From: Reyranella sp. CPCC 100927
Lineage (GTDB): Bacteria > Pseudomonadota > Alphaproteobacteria > Reyranellales > Reyranellaceae
Direction of reading: 5' to 3'
Length of the DNA stretch: 64,000 bases
Assembly (NCBI RefSeq): GCF_007859315.1
Contig: NZ_VOHA01000002.1
Coordinates: forward strand, 1-64,000
The position numbers and the translations under genes are program-made. Shown in pieces: positions 49,503 through 59,022 of the stretch. Within the stretch, counting starts at the first letter, position 1. Each line of letters begins with the position of its first letter. Under the pieces are notes generated by a model. That model had not been told where the DNA came from, ran no database searches, and saw only the letters and a program-made list of their open reading frames with translations.

Positions 49503-50590
49503 CTGAACCCCGCATTGAGGAGCTGCTGCAGGCCGGCACGGTCGAGGTGACCCAGCCCCAGACCGGTCAGGGTGCGTCCCGTTTCCAGGGCGTCGATGCC
49601 GCAGACGGCTCCGCCGATGGCGGCGAACGCGCGCGCCAGCGGCGTCGGAACACCGGCGAGTTCGCCGACCGAGACCAGGAAGGACAGCCCGATGTGCGTA
49701 TCTTCCAGCATGTAGCGGTGCGCCGTGAGCACGATGCGCTCACGCCAGTCGCCGGAATCGGTCAGGCGGTCATGCGAACCGCGACCGTACATCCAGATAT
49801 CGCCTTCCTTGGCATAGTGATTGGCGAGCGGAAAATGCGGTGGCCCATAGCCCAGAGCCGTGCGCACCGCGATGCGTTCGGCATCCAATGCGTCCGTCAC
49901 GCGCCGGATCGCCGGCTGGGTACCCTCCTTGTGAATGTCCCAGCGCTCGAAGTGTTCGAGCGGACCGGCGTTCATCGTGATCAGCGGCGGGTGAATGATG
50001 GGGCCGGCGTTCATCAGCGCGCCCGACAGCGCATCGCCGCAGTCCTCGATCACACCCGGAAAGGCCTCGGCGATCACCTCGAGCGCCTGATCCTTGCGGG
50101 TGAGCGGAAAGACGCCGGTCGGCAGGCGTTTGGCGCGCACGGTGATGGCAACCTCGAAGGGCCCGTGCTTGCGGGTCAGCCACGGCAACGTGCCGGTCTC
50201 GGCGAAGGCGGCATCGGCGCGATTGCCGGCCGCCCGCGCCGCCTGGGCAAACAGCAGCGTGCCGAACGTACCGGGTGGCAGGTACACCACCTGTCCATCG
50301 GCAAGATGCGGCGCCAGCAGGCGCGCGATATCCCTTTGCGCCGTCGCTGGCGCCGGGCAGAGGATCAGCGCCGCGTCATGGACGGCGGCGCCCATGTCGC
50401 CGGTGACCAGCGACACGGCAACATCATGGCGTCCATTGAAGTCCTTCACCAGGATACGGCTGCCGGCATCGCGATGGGCCGCCACGGCCCCGGCATCGCG
50501 CCGCCACAGGCGAACCTCATGGCCTGCCATGGCAAGATCGCCGGCCGCCGCGAACGAGCCGTTGCCGCCGCCCAACACCGCAATGCGCAT
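49499..50590 (-). CDS. NAD/NADP octopine/nopaline dehydrogenase family protein
   Basis: A 363-residue protein of the opine dehydrogenase type. The N-terminal nucleotide fold is MRIAVLGGGNGSFAAAGDLA, and a C-terminal octopine/nopaline domain has AGPIIHPPLITMNAGPLEHF. Opine dehydrogenases reduce imines formed from 2-oxo acids and amines. Its start overlaps the ligase stop (TGATG). An opine-type enzyme within a CoA-dependent catabolic run is unusual and hints at an N-containing substrate or a beta-hydroxy acid dehydrogenase role. Confidence 0.85.
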   Translation of the reverse strand: MRIAVLGGGNGSFAAAGDLAMAGHEVRLWRRDAGAVAAHRDAGSRILVKDFNGRHDVAVSLVTGDMGAAVHDAALILCPAPATAQRDIARLLAPHLADGQVVYLPPGTFGTLLFAQAARAAGNRADAAFAETGTLPWLTRKHGPFEVAITVRAKRLPTGVFPLTRKDQALEVIAEAFPGVIEDCGDALSGALMNAGPIIHPPLITMNAGPLEHFERWDIHKEGTQPAIRRVTDALDAERIAVRTALGYGPPHFPLANHYAKEGDIWMYGRGSHDRLTDSGDWRERIVLTAHRYMLEDTHIGLSFLVSVGELAGVPTPLARAFAAIGGAVCGIDALETGRTLTGLGLGHLDRAGLQQLLNAGFS

Positions 50591-52122
50591 CACGCCGCTC
50601 CCGTTGTTGCTTGCGTCGCCTGTACCATTTCCTTCAACCGGAAATGCTGCACCTTGCCCAAGGCCGTGTGCGGCAGGTCGTCGACAAAGACGAAGTCGCG
50701 CGGAATCTTGAAGCGCGCGAGATGCACGGCGAGATGGTGGACCAACCCCTCGGCATCGACCGACAGGCCCGCACGCAGCACGACATAGGCAACCGGCACT
50801 TCCTGCCATTTCGGATCGGCGCGACCGATGACGGCCGATTCCGCGACGGCGGGATGATCACCCAACACGCGCTCGATCTCGGCCGGATAGATGTTCTCGC
50901 CGCCGGAAATGATCATGTTTTTCTTGCGGTCGTGGATATGAAAGTAGCCCTCGGCATCCCGCGTCGCGATATCGCCGGTGCAATACCAGCCGTCGCGCAA
51001 CGCCTCGCGCGTGGCGGCTTCATTGCCCCAGTACTCCTGGAAGACATTGGGCCCGCGCACCACCACCTCGCCCGCGGTGCCGTGCGCCACCTCCCGGCCT
51101 TCATCGTCCACGACACGCGCCTCGCAGTGGATGCCGGGCAGACCGACCGCGTTGCCGCGCCCCGTATCGCCGCCGAGCCGGGTATAGACCGCGATCGGGC
51201 ATGTTTCCGTCGAACCGTACACCTGCAGCACCGGGATACCACGCGCGGTGATCACGTCGATCAGCGGCTGCGGCACGATGGTCGACCCAGTGGTGACCGC
51301 ACGCAAGCTGGCAAGGCTCGTGTCCTGCCAGTCCGAATGTGCCGTCAAGGCCTGGATCATGGCCGGCACGAGGACCACGAGCGTCGGCGCATCCAGGGCA
51401 AGGGCCACCAATGTCGTCTCGGGCGTAAATCGCGGATGCAGGGTCACGGTCGCGCCGACCTGCAGCGCCGGCGTGGTCTGGATGTTGAGGCCGCCGACGT
51501 GAAACAGCGGCAGCGCCGTCAGGACGTGGTCGTCGGCGGTGAGCCCGTGCACATGCTGGCTCATCGCCGCATTCCACACGAGCGCCTCCTGACGCAGGAC
51601 GGCGCCTTTGGGACGCCCTGTCGTACCCGACGTGTAGACAATCAGCAGCGGGCATGTGATGTCGACATGCGGGCTGCGATCCGCGCCGCGACCATGATCC
51701 AACATCTGCTCGAACGAACCGCTTTCGGGTTGGAAATCGATGCCGACGATCCGCGCATCCGGCAACGCCTGTTTCAGCAACGGCGTGACGGCGGCGAAAG
51801 CCTCTTCGACGACCAGCACCTTCACGCCAGCATCCGACAGGATGAACGCCTGCTCTGCCGCGGCAAGACGCCAGTTGAGCGGCACCAGCATGGCGCCGAG
51901 CCGGGCGCAGGCATAGAGCAGGACCAGATAGTCAGGATGGTTCGCTGCCAGGATCGCGACCCGATCACCGGGGCCAACCCCCAGGCGCGATTTCAGGCCG
52001 CGCGCAGCGGCGCCGATGCGCTCGGCAAAGCCTGCGTACGTCAGCGTCCGGCCCAGGAAACGGATCGCCGCCTTGTCCGGCGTGAACGCGGCATTGCGCT
52101 CGATGAGATCGGAGAGATCCAT
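50590..52122 (-). CDS. AMP-dependent acyl/aryl-CoA synthetase
   Basis: A 510-residue ANL-superfamily ligase that would adenylate a carboxylate and form its CoA thioester. Motifs: LIVYTSGTTGRPKGAVLRQE (A3), LQVYGSTETCPIAVYTRLGG (A5), YCTGDIATRDAEGYFHIHDR (A7), KKNMIISGGENIYPAEIE (A8) and HTALGKVQHF with the catalytic Lys (A10). Both domains are complete. The substrate class (fatty, aromatic or heterocyclic acid) cannot be read. It is in the same run as an acyl-CoA dehydrogenase and 3-hydroxyacyl-CoA dehydrogenase, making a beta-oxidation-like set without a hydratase or thiolase. Confidence 0.94.
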   Translation of the reverse strand: MDLSDLIERNAAFTPDKAAIRFLGRTLTYAGFAERIGAAARGLKSRLGVGPGDRVAILAANHPDYLVLLYACARLGAMLVPLNWRLAAAEQAFILSDAGVKVLVVEEAFAAVTPLLKQALPDARIVGIDFQPESGSFEQMLDHGRGADRSPHVDITCPLLIVYTSGTTGRPKGAVLRQEALVWNAAMSQHVHGLTADDHVLTALPLFHVGGLNIQTTPALQVGATVTLHPRFTPETTLVALALDAPTLVVLVPAMIQALTAHSDWQDTSLASLRAVTTGSTIVPQPLIDVITARGIPVLQVYGSTETCPIAVYTRLGGDTGRGNAVGLPGIHCEARVVDDEGREVAHGTAGEVVVRGPNVFQEYWGNEAATREALRDGWYCTGDIATRDAEGYFHIHDRKKNMIISGGENIYPAEIERVLGDHPAVAESAVIGRADPKWQEVPVAYVVLRAGLSVDAEGLVHHLAVHLARFKIPRDFVFVDDLPHTALGKVQHFRLKEMVQATQATTGAA

Positions 52123-52153
52123 CCATCAGTCTCCGCCGTGTGGCGCACCCGAA

Positions 52154-53428
52154 TCAGTCGTCCGTCTCACCGGGCTTGTACAATGTCTCACGCCCGATGC
52201 GTTCGAGGCAGATCTCCGCCGTCCACGGCAGCATGACCGCACCACAGCGGCTGTCGCGATAGATGCGCTCCAGCGGGAACCGCTTCAGCATGGCATGCCC
52301 ACCGCAGGTCCGGATCGCGGTCGTGGCAATCGCGTTGGCGTTTTCCATGACCGTGTGCTGTGCCGCATAGGCGCGCAGCACCTGCTCCCGGGTCGGATTG
52401 GCCCGCGCTTCGCTGATCGCCTGGAACCACAGCGTCTTGGTCTGCTCCAGGGTCACGGACATCGACGCAACGGCGAACTGCTTGGGCGGGAAACTGCGTC
52501 GTTTGACCGGCGGCGCACCCGGCACTTCGCCGCGCAGATACGCCACCGTGAAATCGAAGGCGGCCTGCGCGAGGCCGACATAGGTCGGTGTCAGGGTCAG
52601 GAACATGTGCGGCCAGCGCGTCGCGGCCTGGAAGTAGACCCCGCGCGGCATCAGCATCTCGTCGGCCGGCACGAACACATCCTTGAACAGCAAGGTGCGC
52701 GAGACGGTGCCGCGCATGCCCAACGGATCCCAATCGCCCGTGACCTCGACACCCTGGGCCTTGGCCGGGATGGCCAGAAAGAGCGTATTGCGCCGGCTGG
52801 CACTCTCGCCTTCGGCACGCGCTGTGCACAGGATGCCGTAGTAATCCGCCGAGCCTGACAGCGAGGCAAAGATCTTCTTGCCGTTGACGATGAAGCCGCC
52901 GTCCACCGGCCGTGCTTCAGTTCCAAACGCGACGCTGCCGGCGGCGGCCGCCCCGCCCTCCTCGGAGAAAGGCTGCGCATAGAGAGCGCCGTCCGTCACG
53001 ATCCGATGATAGTGCAGCCGCCGGCGTTTCTCGTGGAGGGCGCGGTCCTCGGCGTTCATCGGCAGTTCGTCGGCCAGAACGCCGGGCCACAGCGTCGAGG
53101 CCACATGCATGTTCCACGAGAGTGCGGTGGCGCCGCAGTAGCGGCCAAGCTCGGCGGCAGCGAGACAGTAGGTCTGATAGTCGGCACCAAGGCCGCCGTC
53201 GGCCTTGGGGACACAGATCGAGAGCAGGCCTTCGCCATGCATGTCCCGGAAGTTCTCGATCGGAAACGTCGCTTCGCGATCGTAACGCGCAGCGCGCGGC
53301 GCCAACACGCGCTGGCCGAAGCGGCGCGCCAGGCTGATCAGATCGGCCTGTTCCGGTGTCAGCCGAAACGCATCCGGGTCGAACATCGGCGCATCGCCGT
53401 CGCGTGTATCGGTCTGGGGTGCAGGCAT
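52154..53428 (-). CDS. Acyl-CoA dehydrogenase family protein
   Basis: A 424-residue FAD flavoprotein. ATG 53428 (MPAPQTDTRDGDAPMFDPDA) is used; a TTG lies one codon upstream and ATG 53386 is another option. It has the N-terminal helices (LISLARRFGQRVLAPRAARY), the beta-domain with VNGKKIFASLSGSADYYGIL and WDPLGMRGTVSRTLLFKDVF. The C-terminal helical domain holds IRTCGGHAMLKRFPLERIYR and PWTAEICLERIG. The RDSRCG in place of RDAR and the lack of an evident E-x-x-x catalytic stretch make the reaction uncertain; nitroalkane or flavin-monooxygenase relatives exist. Confidence 0.9.
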   Translation of the reverse strand: MPAPQTDTRDGDAPMFDPDAFRLTPEQADLISLARRFGQRVLAPRAARYDREATFPIENFRDMHGEGLLSICVPKADGGLGADYQTYCLAAAELGRYCGATALSWNMHVASTLWPGVLADELPMNAEDRALHEKRRRLHYHRIVTDGALYAQPFSEEGGAAAAGSVAFGTEARPVDGGFIVNGKKIFASLSGSADYYGILCTARAEGESASRRNTLFLAIPAKAQGVEVTGDWDPLGMRGTVSRTLLFKDVFVPADEMLMPRGVYFQAATRWPHMFLTLTPTYVGLAQAAFDFTVAYLRGEVPGAPPVKRRSFPPKQFAVASMSVTLEQTKTLWFQAISEARANPTREQVLRAYAAQHTVMENANAIATTAIRTCGGHAMLKRFPLERIYRDSRCGAVMLPWTAEICLERIGRETLYKPGETDD

Positions 53429-53441
53429 CAAACGACTCCGC

Positions 53442-54251
53442 TCAGGCCGCGGTGGACATTGGTAGGTCGCTCAGGAAATCGATCACCGCAGCGTCAAAGG
53501 CTGTCGGCATTTCCAGGTTGGGCAGATGACCGACACCCGCCAGGCAACAGAATCGGGCGTTTGGAATTCTGGCCGCCATCCGTTCCATCGCCGCTGCCGG
53601 CGCCGCCTGGTCGTACGCGCCGGCCAGACACAGCACCGGCACTCGGATCAGCGGCAGATTGGCACGCTCATCGAAATGGACGAGACATGCGACGGCCGCG
53701 CGATACGTCGCTTCCGGGACCGCCGACATGACCGCGACAGCCAGGTCCCGCCCGGCCGCATCCGGTGTCGGCCCCATCAGACGGTCGACCATGGACGCCG
53801 CCAGTTGCGGCATGCCGGCCCCGGCATCGAGCGGCGCCAGGCGGTCGGCGACGAATTTTCTCTGGAAGTCGCCATCGGGGCTGCCGAAGGCGGGGCTGGT
53901 ATTGCAGAGAACGGCTGCCCGATAGGCAGCCGGCCGCCGCCGCAATGCCGCCTGCACCACCATGCCACCCATGGAATGACCGACGAGCACCGGCCGTTCG
54001 AGCCCCAGCCCGGCCACGGTTGCTTCGAGATCGGACGCGAGGCCGTCGAAATCCATGGCCCCAGTCAGCGGGCGACCACCGTAGCCCGGCAGGTCGATGG
54101 CAACAGGATGCTTGCCGGCGGCTGTCAGCGACATGACCTGCGGCGCCCACACGCGTGCGGCACCGCCAATGCCGTGCACGAATACGATGGTGCCACCGTC
54201 GTCGGAACCGGCAGCGCCGTGCAATGTCCCGCCGCTGGTCGCTGCGCCCAC
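53442..54251 (-). CDS. Alpha/beta-fold hydrolase (enol-lactonase/NicD-like)
   Basis: A 269-residue hydrolase. The frame is open to 54545, but GTG 54251, 7 nt after AGGAG, begins the conserved part. Oxyanion FVHGIGGAARVW, nucleophile Ser93 in LVGHSMGGMVVQ, acid Asp in CLAGAYDQAAP and base His in GVGHLPNLEMP form a full triad. 3-oxoadipate enol-lactonase and N-formylmaleamate deformylase (NicD) share this pattern. It heads the minus-strand run, 13 bp before the acyl-CoA dehydrogenase, and might cleave a product of the NicX-like enzyme. Confidence 0.86.
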   Translation of the reverse strand: MGAATSGGTLHGAAGSDDGGTIVFVHGIGGAARVWAPQVMSLTAAGKHPVAIDLPGYGGRPLTGAMDFDGLASDLEATVAGLGLERPVLVGHSMGGMVVQAALRRRPAAYRAAVLCNTSPAFGSPDGDFQRKFVADRLAPLDAGAGMPQLAASMVDRLMGPTPDAAGRDLAVAVMSAVPEATYRAAVACLVHFDERANLPLIRVPVLCLAGAYDQAAPAAAMERMAARIPNARFCCLAGVGHLPNLEMPTAFDAAVIDFLSDLPMSTAA

Positions 54252-54319
54252 GCCGAGTCTCCTGCTGCTGCGCCTTGGATGTAAGGCCAACAGGAGCGTC
54301 CATGCCAGCGAAAAGGGCA

Positions 54320-54337
54320 CTGGCTGGTACCAGCCAG
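54320..54337. repeat. 18-bp palindrome in the hydrolase-rfbB divergent region
   Basis: CTGGCTGGTACCAGCCAG is a perfect palindrome. After one mismatch it is extended by GGGC (54315-54318) pairing with GCCC (54339-54342). Nearby, GGGCACCCGGGAGGT (54378-54392) and GGCCATCCGGGAGGT (54468-54482) are imperfect direct repeats, the second overlapping the rfbB ribosome-binding site. It may be an operator or a cruciform repeat. Confidence 0.6.
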
Positions 54338-54488
54338 CGCCCTCGCTGGCCGCGGTGTCACGGCTCCCTTGACAGCCGGGCACCCGGGAGGTCAACACCC
54401 TTGCGCCCTGCGATATCATCCATCCAGGTGCGGTGTCACTGCCCCGGCCAGCCCCGCGCTGGCTGCGGGCCATCCGGGAGGTTGCTTG

Positions 54489-55544
54489 GTGAAGATTCTT
54501 GTGACCGGCGGCGCCGGCTTTATCGGGTCGGCCGTGGTCCGGCACGCCATCCGCAGCACGACCTGGCAGGTGGTGACGCTCGACAAGTTGACCTATGCCG
54601 GCAATCGCGACTCATTGGCCGAAGCGCTCGACCATCCCCGCCACCGCTTCCATCTCACCGACATTTGTGACCGACCCGCTCTGGACCGCGTTCTTGCCGA
54701 GGAACGGCCTGATGCCATCCTGCACCTGGCCGCCGAAAGCCATGTCGACCGCTCGATCGACGGCGCGGCCCCCTTCATCACGACCAATATCATCGGCACG
54801 TGGACCTTGCTCGAAGCGGCGCTGGCCTACTGGCGCGGGTTGTCGGCCGATGCCCAGCGTCGCTTCCGGTTTCAGCACATTTCCACCGACGAGGTCTTCG
54901 GTTCGCTGGGTGCCACCGGCCTGTTCACCGAGGATACACCCTATCGGCCCAACTCGCCCTACTCTGCGAGCAAGGCATCGTCAGATCACCTGGTGCGCGC
55001 CTGGCATCATACCTATGGCCTGCCGACGCTGGCCACCAACTGCTCCAACAACTACGGCCCCTACCACTTCCCCGAGAAGCTGATCCCTCTGATCATTATC
55101 CGCGCGTTGCGCGGCGAGCCGCTGCCCGTCTACGGTAAGGGCGAGAACGTGCGGGATTGGCTGCATGTCGAGGACCATGCCGAAGCCCTGCTGGCCGTAC
55201 TCGAGCGCGGCAAGATCGGTGAGACGTACAACGTCGGTGGCCACAGCGAACGACGCAACATCGATGTGGTCCGCACCATCTGCGCGCTGCTCGACGAGAT
55301 GGCGCCGGATGCCCAGGGACGCCCGCACGAGCGTCTGATCCAATATGTCACCGACCGACCCGGCCACGACCAGCGCTATGCTATCGATCCGACGAAGATC
55401 GAGCACGAGATCGGCTGGCGCCCACGCCACACCTTCGAATCGGGCCTGCGTGACACGGTCCGATGGTTCCTCGAGAACCGTGCCTGGTGGGAGCGTGTCA
55501 TGAGCGGCGCCTACCGCGGCGAACGCCTGGGTCTGCAGGCGTGA
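54489..55544 (+). CDS. rfbB: dTDP-glucose 4,6-dehydratase
   Basis: A 351-residue extended SDR that makes dTDP-4-keto-6-deoxyglucose. The start is GTG 54489 ([15 protein letters not shown]) behind GGGAGG; a TTG one codon upstream is also possible. NAD-binding GGAGFIG, active-site Thr-Asp-Glu in ISTDEVFG (residues 131-138), and Tyr158/Lys162 (YSASK) are all present. So are [13 protein letters not shown] and [17 protein letters not shown]. It is divergent from the hydrolase gene and starts a surface-sugar module with FdtA-like and DegT-like genes on the opposite strand. RfbA (thymidylyltransferase) is not in the window. Confidence 0.95.
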   Translation: MKILVTGGAGFIGSAVVRHAIRSTTWQVVTLDKLTYAGNRDSLAEALDHPRHRFHLTDICDRPALDRVLAEERPDAILHLAAESHVDRSIDGAAPFITTNIIGTWTLLEAALAYWRGLSADAQRRFRFQHISTDEVFGSLGATGLFTEDTPYRPNSPYSASKASSDHLVRAWHHTYGLPTLATNCSNNYGPYHFPEKLIPLIIIRALRGEPLPVYGKGENVRDWLHVEDHAEALLAVLERGKIGETYNVGGHSERRNIDVVRTICALLDEMAPDAQGRPHERLIQYVTDRPGHDQRYAIDPTKIEHEIGWRPRHTFESGLRDTVRWFLENRAWWERVMSGAYRGERLGLQA

Positions 55545-55680
55545 CAACCGAAAACCGCTTCGTTCGCGGTGAGATCATGCTCCCGGCAGCGTGGTCGTCC
55601 CGCCCGCTGCAATGCGAAAGCCGTGCTTCAGCCTGAGCGCGCGGCATCGGGCCGGACAGCGCTTGATGCCGTCGCTCTGC

Positions 55681-57177
55681 CTACCTGCCGAGCCGGGCGC
55701 GTATCGACGTGCGCAGCAGATCGAGGCGCTTGCGATTGAGCAGCAACAGCGGCATGGCGCATACGACGGCTGCAGCGGGTACGGAAACCAGCCAATCGAC
55801 CTCCCGGGCCGACCAGCCAATCCAGGCCGCGGCAATCAGCACGGCGAAGCCGACGGCACCGGTACGCCACACGGACAGTGCTGGCACATACGACGTCAGG
55901 CGCCAGCAAAGGACCATCTGGACTGCCAGGCGAAGTATGCTGATGACGAAGAACGCCGCGCCGATCGCTTCCAGGTCACTGAGGCCCATGGAACTGACAT
56001 CAAGTCTGCCGGTCAGCACCGAAATCCCAAAGCCGGCAAACGCGACATACCACGGCAAATTGAAGACAGCGCTGATCAAGGGGCGGCCCCGTGCCGCGAT
56101 CAGCGTGTAGAACGTAGAAAGCAAGGCCGAGAAGAAATTGGCCATCAGCATCCAGCGCAGCGGCTCGATCGCGGGCAGGAAGGCATCCGAATAAAGCAAT
56201 CGCAGGACGAGGGGCATGAACAAAAGCCCGCCGCCGGCCAGCATCACGGTCAGCACGATGATCACCGGCAGAGTCTCGTCGAGCACGCGCCGGCGCTCGC
56301 CTTCATCGTGCTGCATGCTCAGCAATGGAAGCAAGTATACGCCGAATACGCCCACCAGAAGCGTGAGGTTGTGCTGCGTCAGCATCCAGGCAGCCTGGAA
56401 CAGGCCGTTGCCCGCCTGTCCCTCGGTTTCGATGATGGCGGCGCGCAGCGCAAGCATGCTTGCGTTGTCGACCAGGCCAGTACCGATATTGGCGATGAAG
56501 AAATACGTAAAATGCTTCAGATCGGCTCGCGATGGGAGTTCCCGGAAGGCAGAGCCGAGGGATGGGAACCATCCTTTTTTCCGGCACACCACGCCGGCAA
56601 CCACCAACTGAACGGTGATAGGTACAAGAATCATGCCGACATAGGCCAGCTGCAATCCGCCGGCAGCGGCTGTCGCCAAGGGCCACGCGAGGATCAGTGC
56701 CGCGACTGACCCGCAGATCTGGACCACGGCAAGCCAGCCGATGGCTCCCGACACGTTGATGAGTCCGGCCGCCATGACGGCCGCGAGCGCCACGCACAGA
56801 GTGATGACCAGACTGCGTATTGCAACAACAGTGTCCGCCGACGAATCCCGAAAGAAATGGTCGGCGATCAGCGGCGCGCCGATCAGCAGCACCAGCGAAA
56901 AGATTATCATGCCCGTCAGCGTCAACCAGACGCACGCAACGAGCCGCCGGCGCCGCGCCTCGCCTTCGACTGAACTGAGCGCCTGTACCTGGGCAGTTGG
57001 TCCTGCCATGGTGCCCAGATACGCCGCCATTTCGTGGATCGATCTGTACGAAGCGAGCAACCCGCTTCCGGTCGGGCCCAGAGTCACGGCCACGATCTTG
57101 TTCGTCAGGAGTCCCAGCAGCAGAGTCAAACCACTGGCACTGCCGGTGGTCGCGATCGCCTTGAGTAGTTTCAGCAT
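55681..57177 (-). CDS. O-antigen/polysaccharide flippase (Wzx-like)
   Basis: A 498-residue membrane protein with about 12-14 hydrophobic helices and the MATE/Wzx-like fold of the O-antigen translocase family. The N-terminus MLKLLKAIATTGSASGLTLL, LASYRSIHEMAAYLGTMAGP and DASSADTV-like loops match WzxE/O-antigen translocases. Such proteins move undecaprenyl-linked oligosaccharides across the inner membrane. It is downstream of the aminotransferase gene on the same strand, a common neighbour of Fuc3NAc/Qui3NAc genes. Confidence 0.88.
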   Translation of the reverse strand: MLKLLKAIATTGSASGLTLLLGLLTNKIVAVTLGPTGSGLLASYRSIHEMAAYLGTMAGPTAQVQALSSVEGEARRRRLVACVWLTLTGMIIFSLVLLIGAPLIADHFFRDSSADTVVAIRSLVITLCVALAAVMAAGLINVSGAIGWLAVVQICGSVAALILAWPLATAAAGGLQLAYVGMILVPITVQLVVAGVVCRKKGWFPSLGSAFRELPSRADLKHFTYFFIANIGTGLVDNASMLALRAAIIETEGQAGNGLFQAAWMLTQHNLTLLVGVFGVYLLPLLSMQHDEGERRRVLDETLPVIIVLTVMLAGGGLLFMPLVLRLLYSDAFLPAIEPLRWMLMANFFSALLSTFYTLIAARGRPLISAVFNLPWYVAFAGFGISVLTGRLDVSSMGLSDLEAIGAAFFVISILRLAVQMVLCWRLTSYVPALSVWRTGAVGFAVLIAAAWIGWSAREVDWLVSVPAAAVVCAMPLLLLNRKRLDLLRTSIRARLGR

Positions 57178-57271
57178 GGCCTGACGACGGCAAACCAGGA
57201 GCTGGCCGCGGCCGCCATGCTTGACCGCCAGTGTCGCAGCACCACGGCCACAGGCACCACCTGGATCGTCA

Positions 57272-58369
57272 TCACGTCAGCCCGCGCAGCGCATTGACGA
57301 CGGTATCGACGTGCGCCGTCGGCATATGGGGTGAGATCGGCAAGCTGAGAATGGTTTCGGCGATTTGCTCCGCCAGCGGCTGGTCGCCACGGCCCATGCC
57401 AAGCGACGCGTAGGCCTGCTGCAGGTGGGGTGGGATCGGGTAGTGGATGAGCCAGCCGACCTTGGCCGCATCCAGCGCTTCGGTGACACGTCGGCGGTCA
57501 GGCGCGCGGACAGTGAAGAGATGCCACGCAGGATCGGCCCATTGCGGTACATAAGGCAGTTCGATGACATCGACGCCAGCCAGACGGTCGCGATAGTACG
57601 CCGCCAGCGCCCGGCGACGGTCATTCCAGGCGTCGAGCACCGGCAGCTTGGCGCGCAGGATTGCCGCCTGCAGCTCGTCGAGACGCGAGTTCACGCCGGC
57701 TTCGATATTTACGTACTTCACCTTCGAACCGTAGTTGCGCAATGTGCGCAATCGGTCCGCCAGGCGATCGTCGTCCGTCGTCACCGCACCGGCGTCGCCC
57801 AACGCACCGATGTTCTTGGTCGGAAAAAAGCTGAATGCGCCGGCATGCGCCAATGCACCGGTTCGGCGGCCCTTGTACCGAGCCCCCTGGGCCTGGGCGA
57901 CATCCTCCAGCACCTTCAGGCCGTGGCGCGCGGCCAGTTCCATGATCGGGTCCATGTCCGCCGGTTGGCCGTAGAGATGCACGGGCAGGATGGCCTTGGT
58001 GCGTGCCGTGAGCGCCGCGGCCACGCGTTCAGGGTCGAGATTGGCTGTGCGGACATCGGGTTCGACGGGCACCGGACGGGCACCGGACGCCGACACGGCC
58101 AGCCATGTCGCGATATACGTGCTCGACGGCACGATCACCTCGTCCCCGGCGCCGATATCCCAGGCACGCAGCACCAGTTCCAACGCTTCCAGCCCGTTGG
58201 CGACACCCACGCAATGCTTGGTGCCGCAATAGGCGGCGAACTCTTGCTCAAAGGCCGCGACCTCGGCACCCAGCACGTACCAGCCCGAGGCGGCGACGCG
58301 GCCCATCGCGGCGTCGATCTCCTCCTTGAGTTCGAGGTAGGCAGCACGCAGGTCGAGAAACGGAATCAT
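57272..58369 (-). CDS. DegT/DnrJ/EryC1/StrS family sugar aminotransferase (FdtB/QdtB-like)
   Basis: A 365-residue PLP-dependent sugar aminotransferase. The start [64 protein letters not shown] and the PLP-Lys185 in [16 protein letters not shown] match the FdtB/QdtB branch, which aminates dTDP-3-keto-6-deoxyhexoses at C3. Its ATG overlaps the FdtA-like gene stop (58366-58369). With RfbB and the ketoisomerase it would produce dTDP-3-amino-3,6-dideoxyhexose. Configuration at C4 (Fuc3N or Qui3N) is not predictable by eye. Confidence 0.92.
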   Translation of the reverse strand: MIPFLDLRAAYLELKEEIDAAMGRVAASGWYVLGAEVAAFEQEFAAYCGTKHCVGVANGLEALELVLRAWDIGAGDEVIVPSSTYIATWLAVSASGARPVPVEPDVRTANLDPERVAAALTARTKAILPVHLYGQPADMDPIMELAARHGLKVLEDVAQAQGARYKGRRTGALAHAGAFSFFPTKNIGALGDAGAVTTDDDRLADRLRTLRNYGSKVKYVNIEAGVNSRLDELQAAILRAKLPVLDAWNDRRRALAAYYRDRLAGVDVIELPYVPQWADPAWHLFTVRAPDRRRVTEALDAAKVGWLIHYPIPPHLQQAYASLGMGRGDQPLAEQIAETILSLPISPHMPTAHVDTVVNALRGLT

Positions 58370-58794
58370 CGAGAGCCTCGTGTCCGGACTTCCCGCAGGA
58401 AGTCATCATAGTTGCGGATATAATCAGACTCCGCGTAACCCGTCGAAGACAGGACGAGCACCACCGTCGCCGCCGCGAAGTTGTGCAGTTCGTGCCAAAC
58501 CCAGGTGTCGCAGATCAGACCCAGGCCGGGTCCTTCGAGATGTACGGTCTCGCGCCGTTGTCCGTCGTCGAGCACGACGTCGACCGCGCCACTCAGCGCA
58601 ACCATGAGCAGGCGCGCGTCGCGATGGGCGTGATGCCCGCGGTTCTGGCCGGCCGGGACACCATGGATCCAGAAAGCGCGGTTGAGCGGAAAATCGAGGT
58701 CCGTGCCGGTCTCGACGAAGTTGATCCTGCCGCGCGGATCACGGGCGCCGCGCAGATCAAGCCAGCGGCAGCCAGCGACCGTCGGGGGCGTCAT
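58366..58794 (-). CDS. dTDP-4-keto-6-deoxyglucose 3,4-ketoisomerase (FdtA/QdtA-like)
   Basis: A 142-residue cupin. It isomerises the 4-keto sugar to the 3-keto form for the following aminotransferase. The start ATG 58794 gives [20 protein letters not shown]; the open frame upstream is not cupin-like. The FdtA pattern is seen: [20 protein letters not shown], then [20 protein letters not shown] with the catalytic His pair (His55, His57). [15 protein letters not shown] and [18 protein letters not shown] follow. It is 4 bp overlapped with the aminotransferase gene. No strong RBS was seen. Confidence 0.9.
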   Translation of the reverse strand: MTPPTVAGCRWLDLRGARDPRGRINFVETGTDLDFPLNRAFWIHGVPAGQNRGHHAHRDARLLMVALSGAVDVVLDDGQRRETVHLEGPGLGLICDTWVWHELHNFAAATVVLVLSSTGYAESDYIRNYDDFLREVRTRGSR

Positions 58795-59022
58795 GGCGAG
58801 ATCGCACGAACGGGATTGGCTGTCATCATCCGTCGGCCTCCTGCTGTGACGTTGGGATGCCGGCGCCGCCCCTGCAGCCACCGGTGGGTTGGGTTCTCGT
58901 TGGTGTCGGTCAGCGGGTGGAGCCGCGTGCCCGTACCGTAAGCATCCCTTCCGTAAGATCACAAGGATTTTGGCAAATTAAGGATGCAGATAAGGAGGTT
59001 AGGCGCCTCCGCCCTGATGGCC

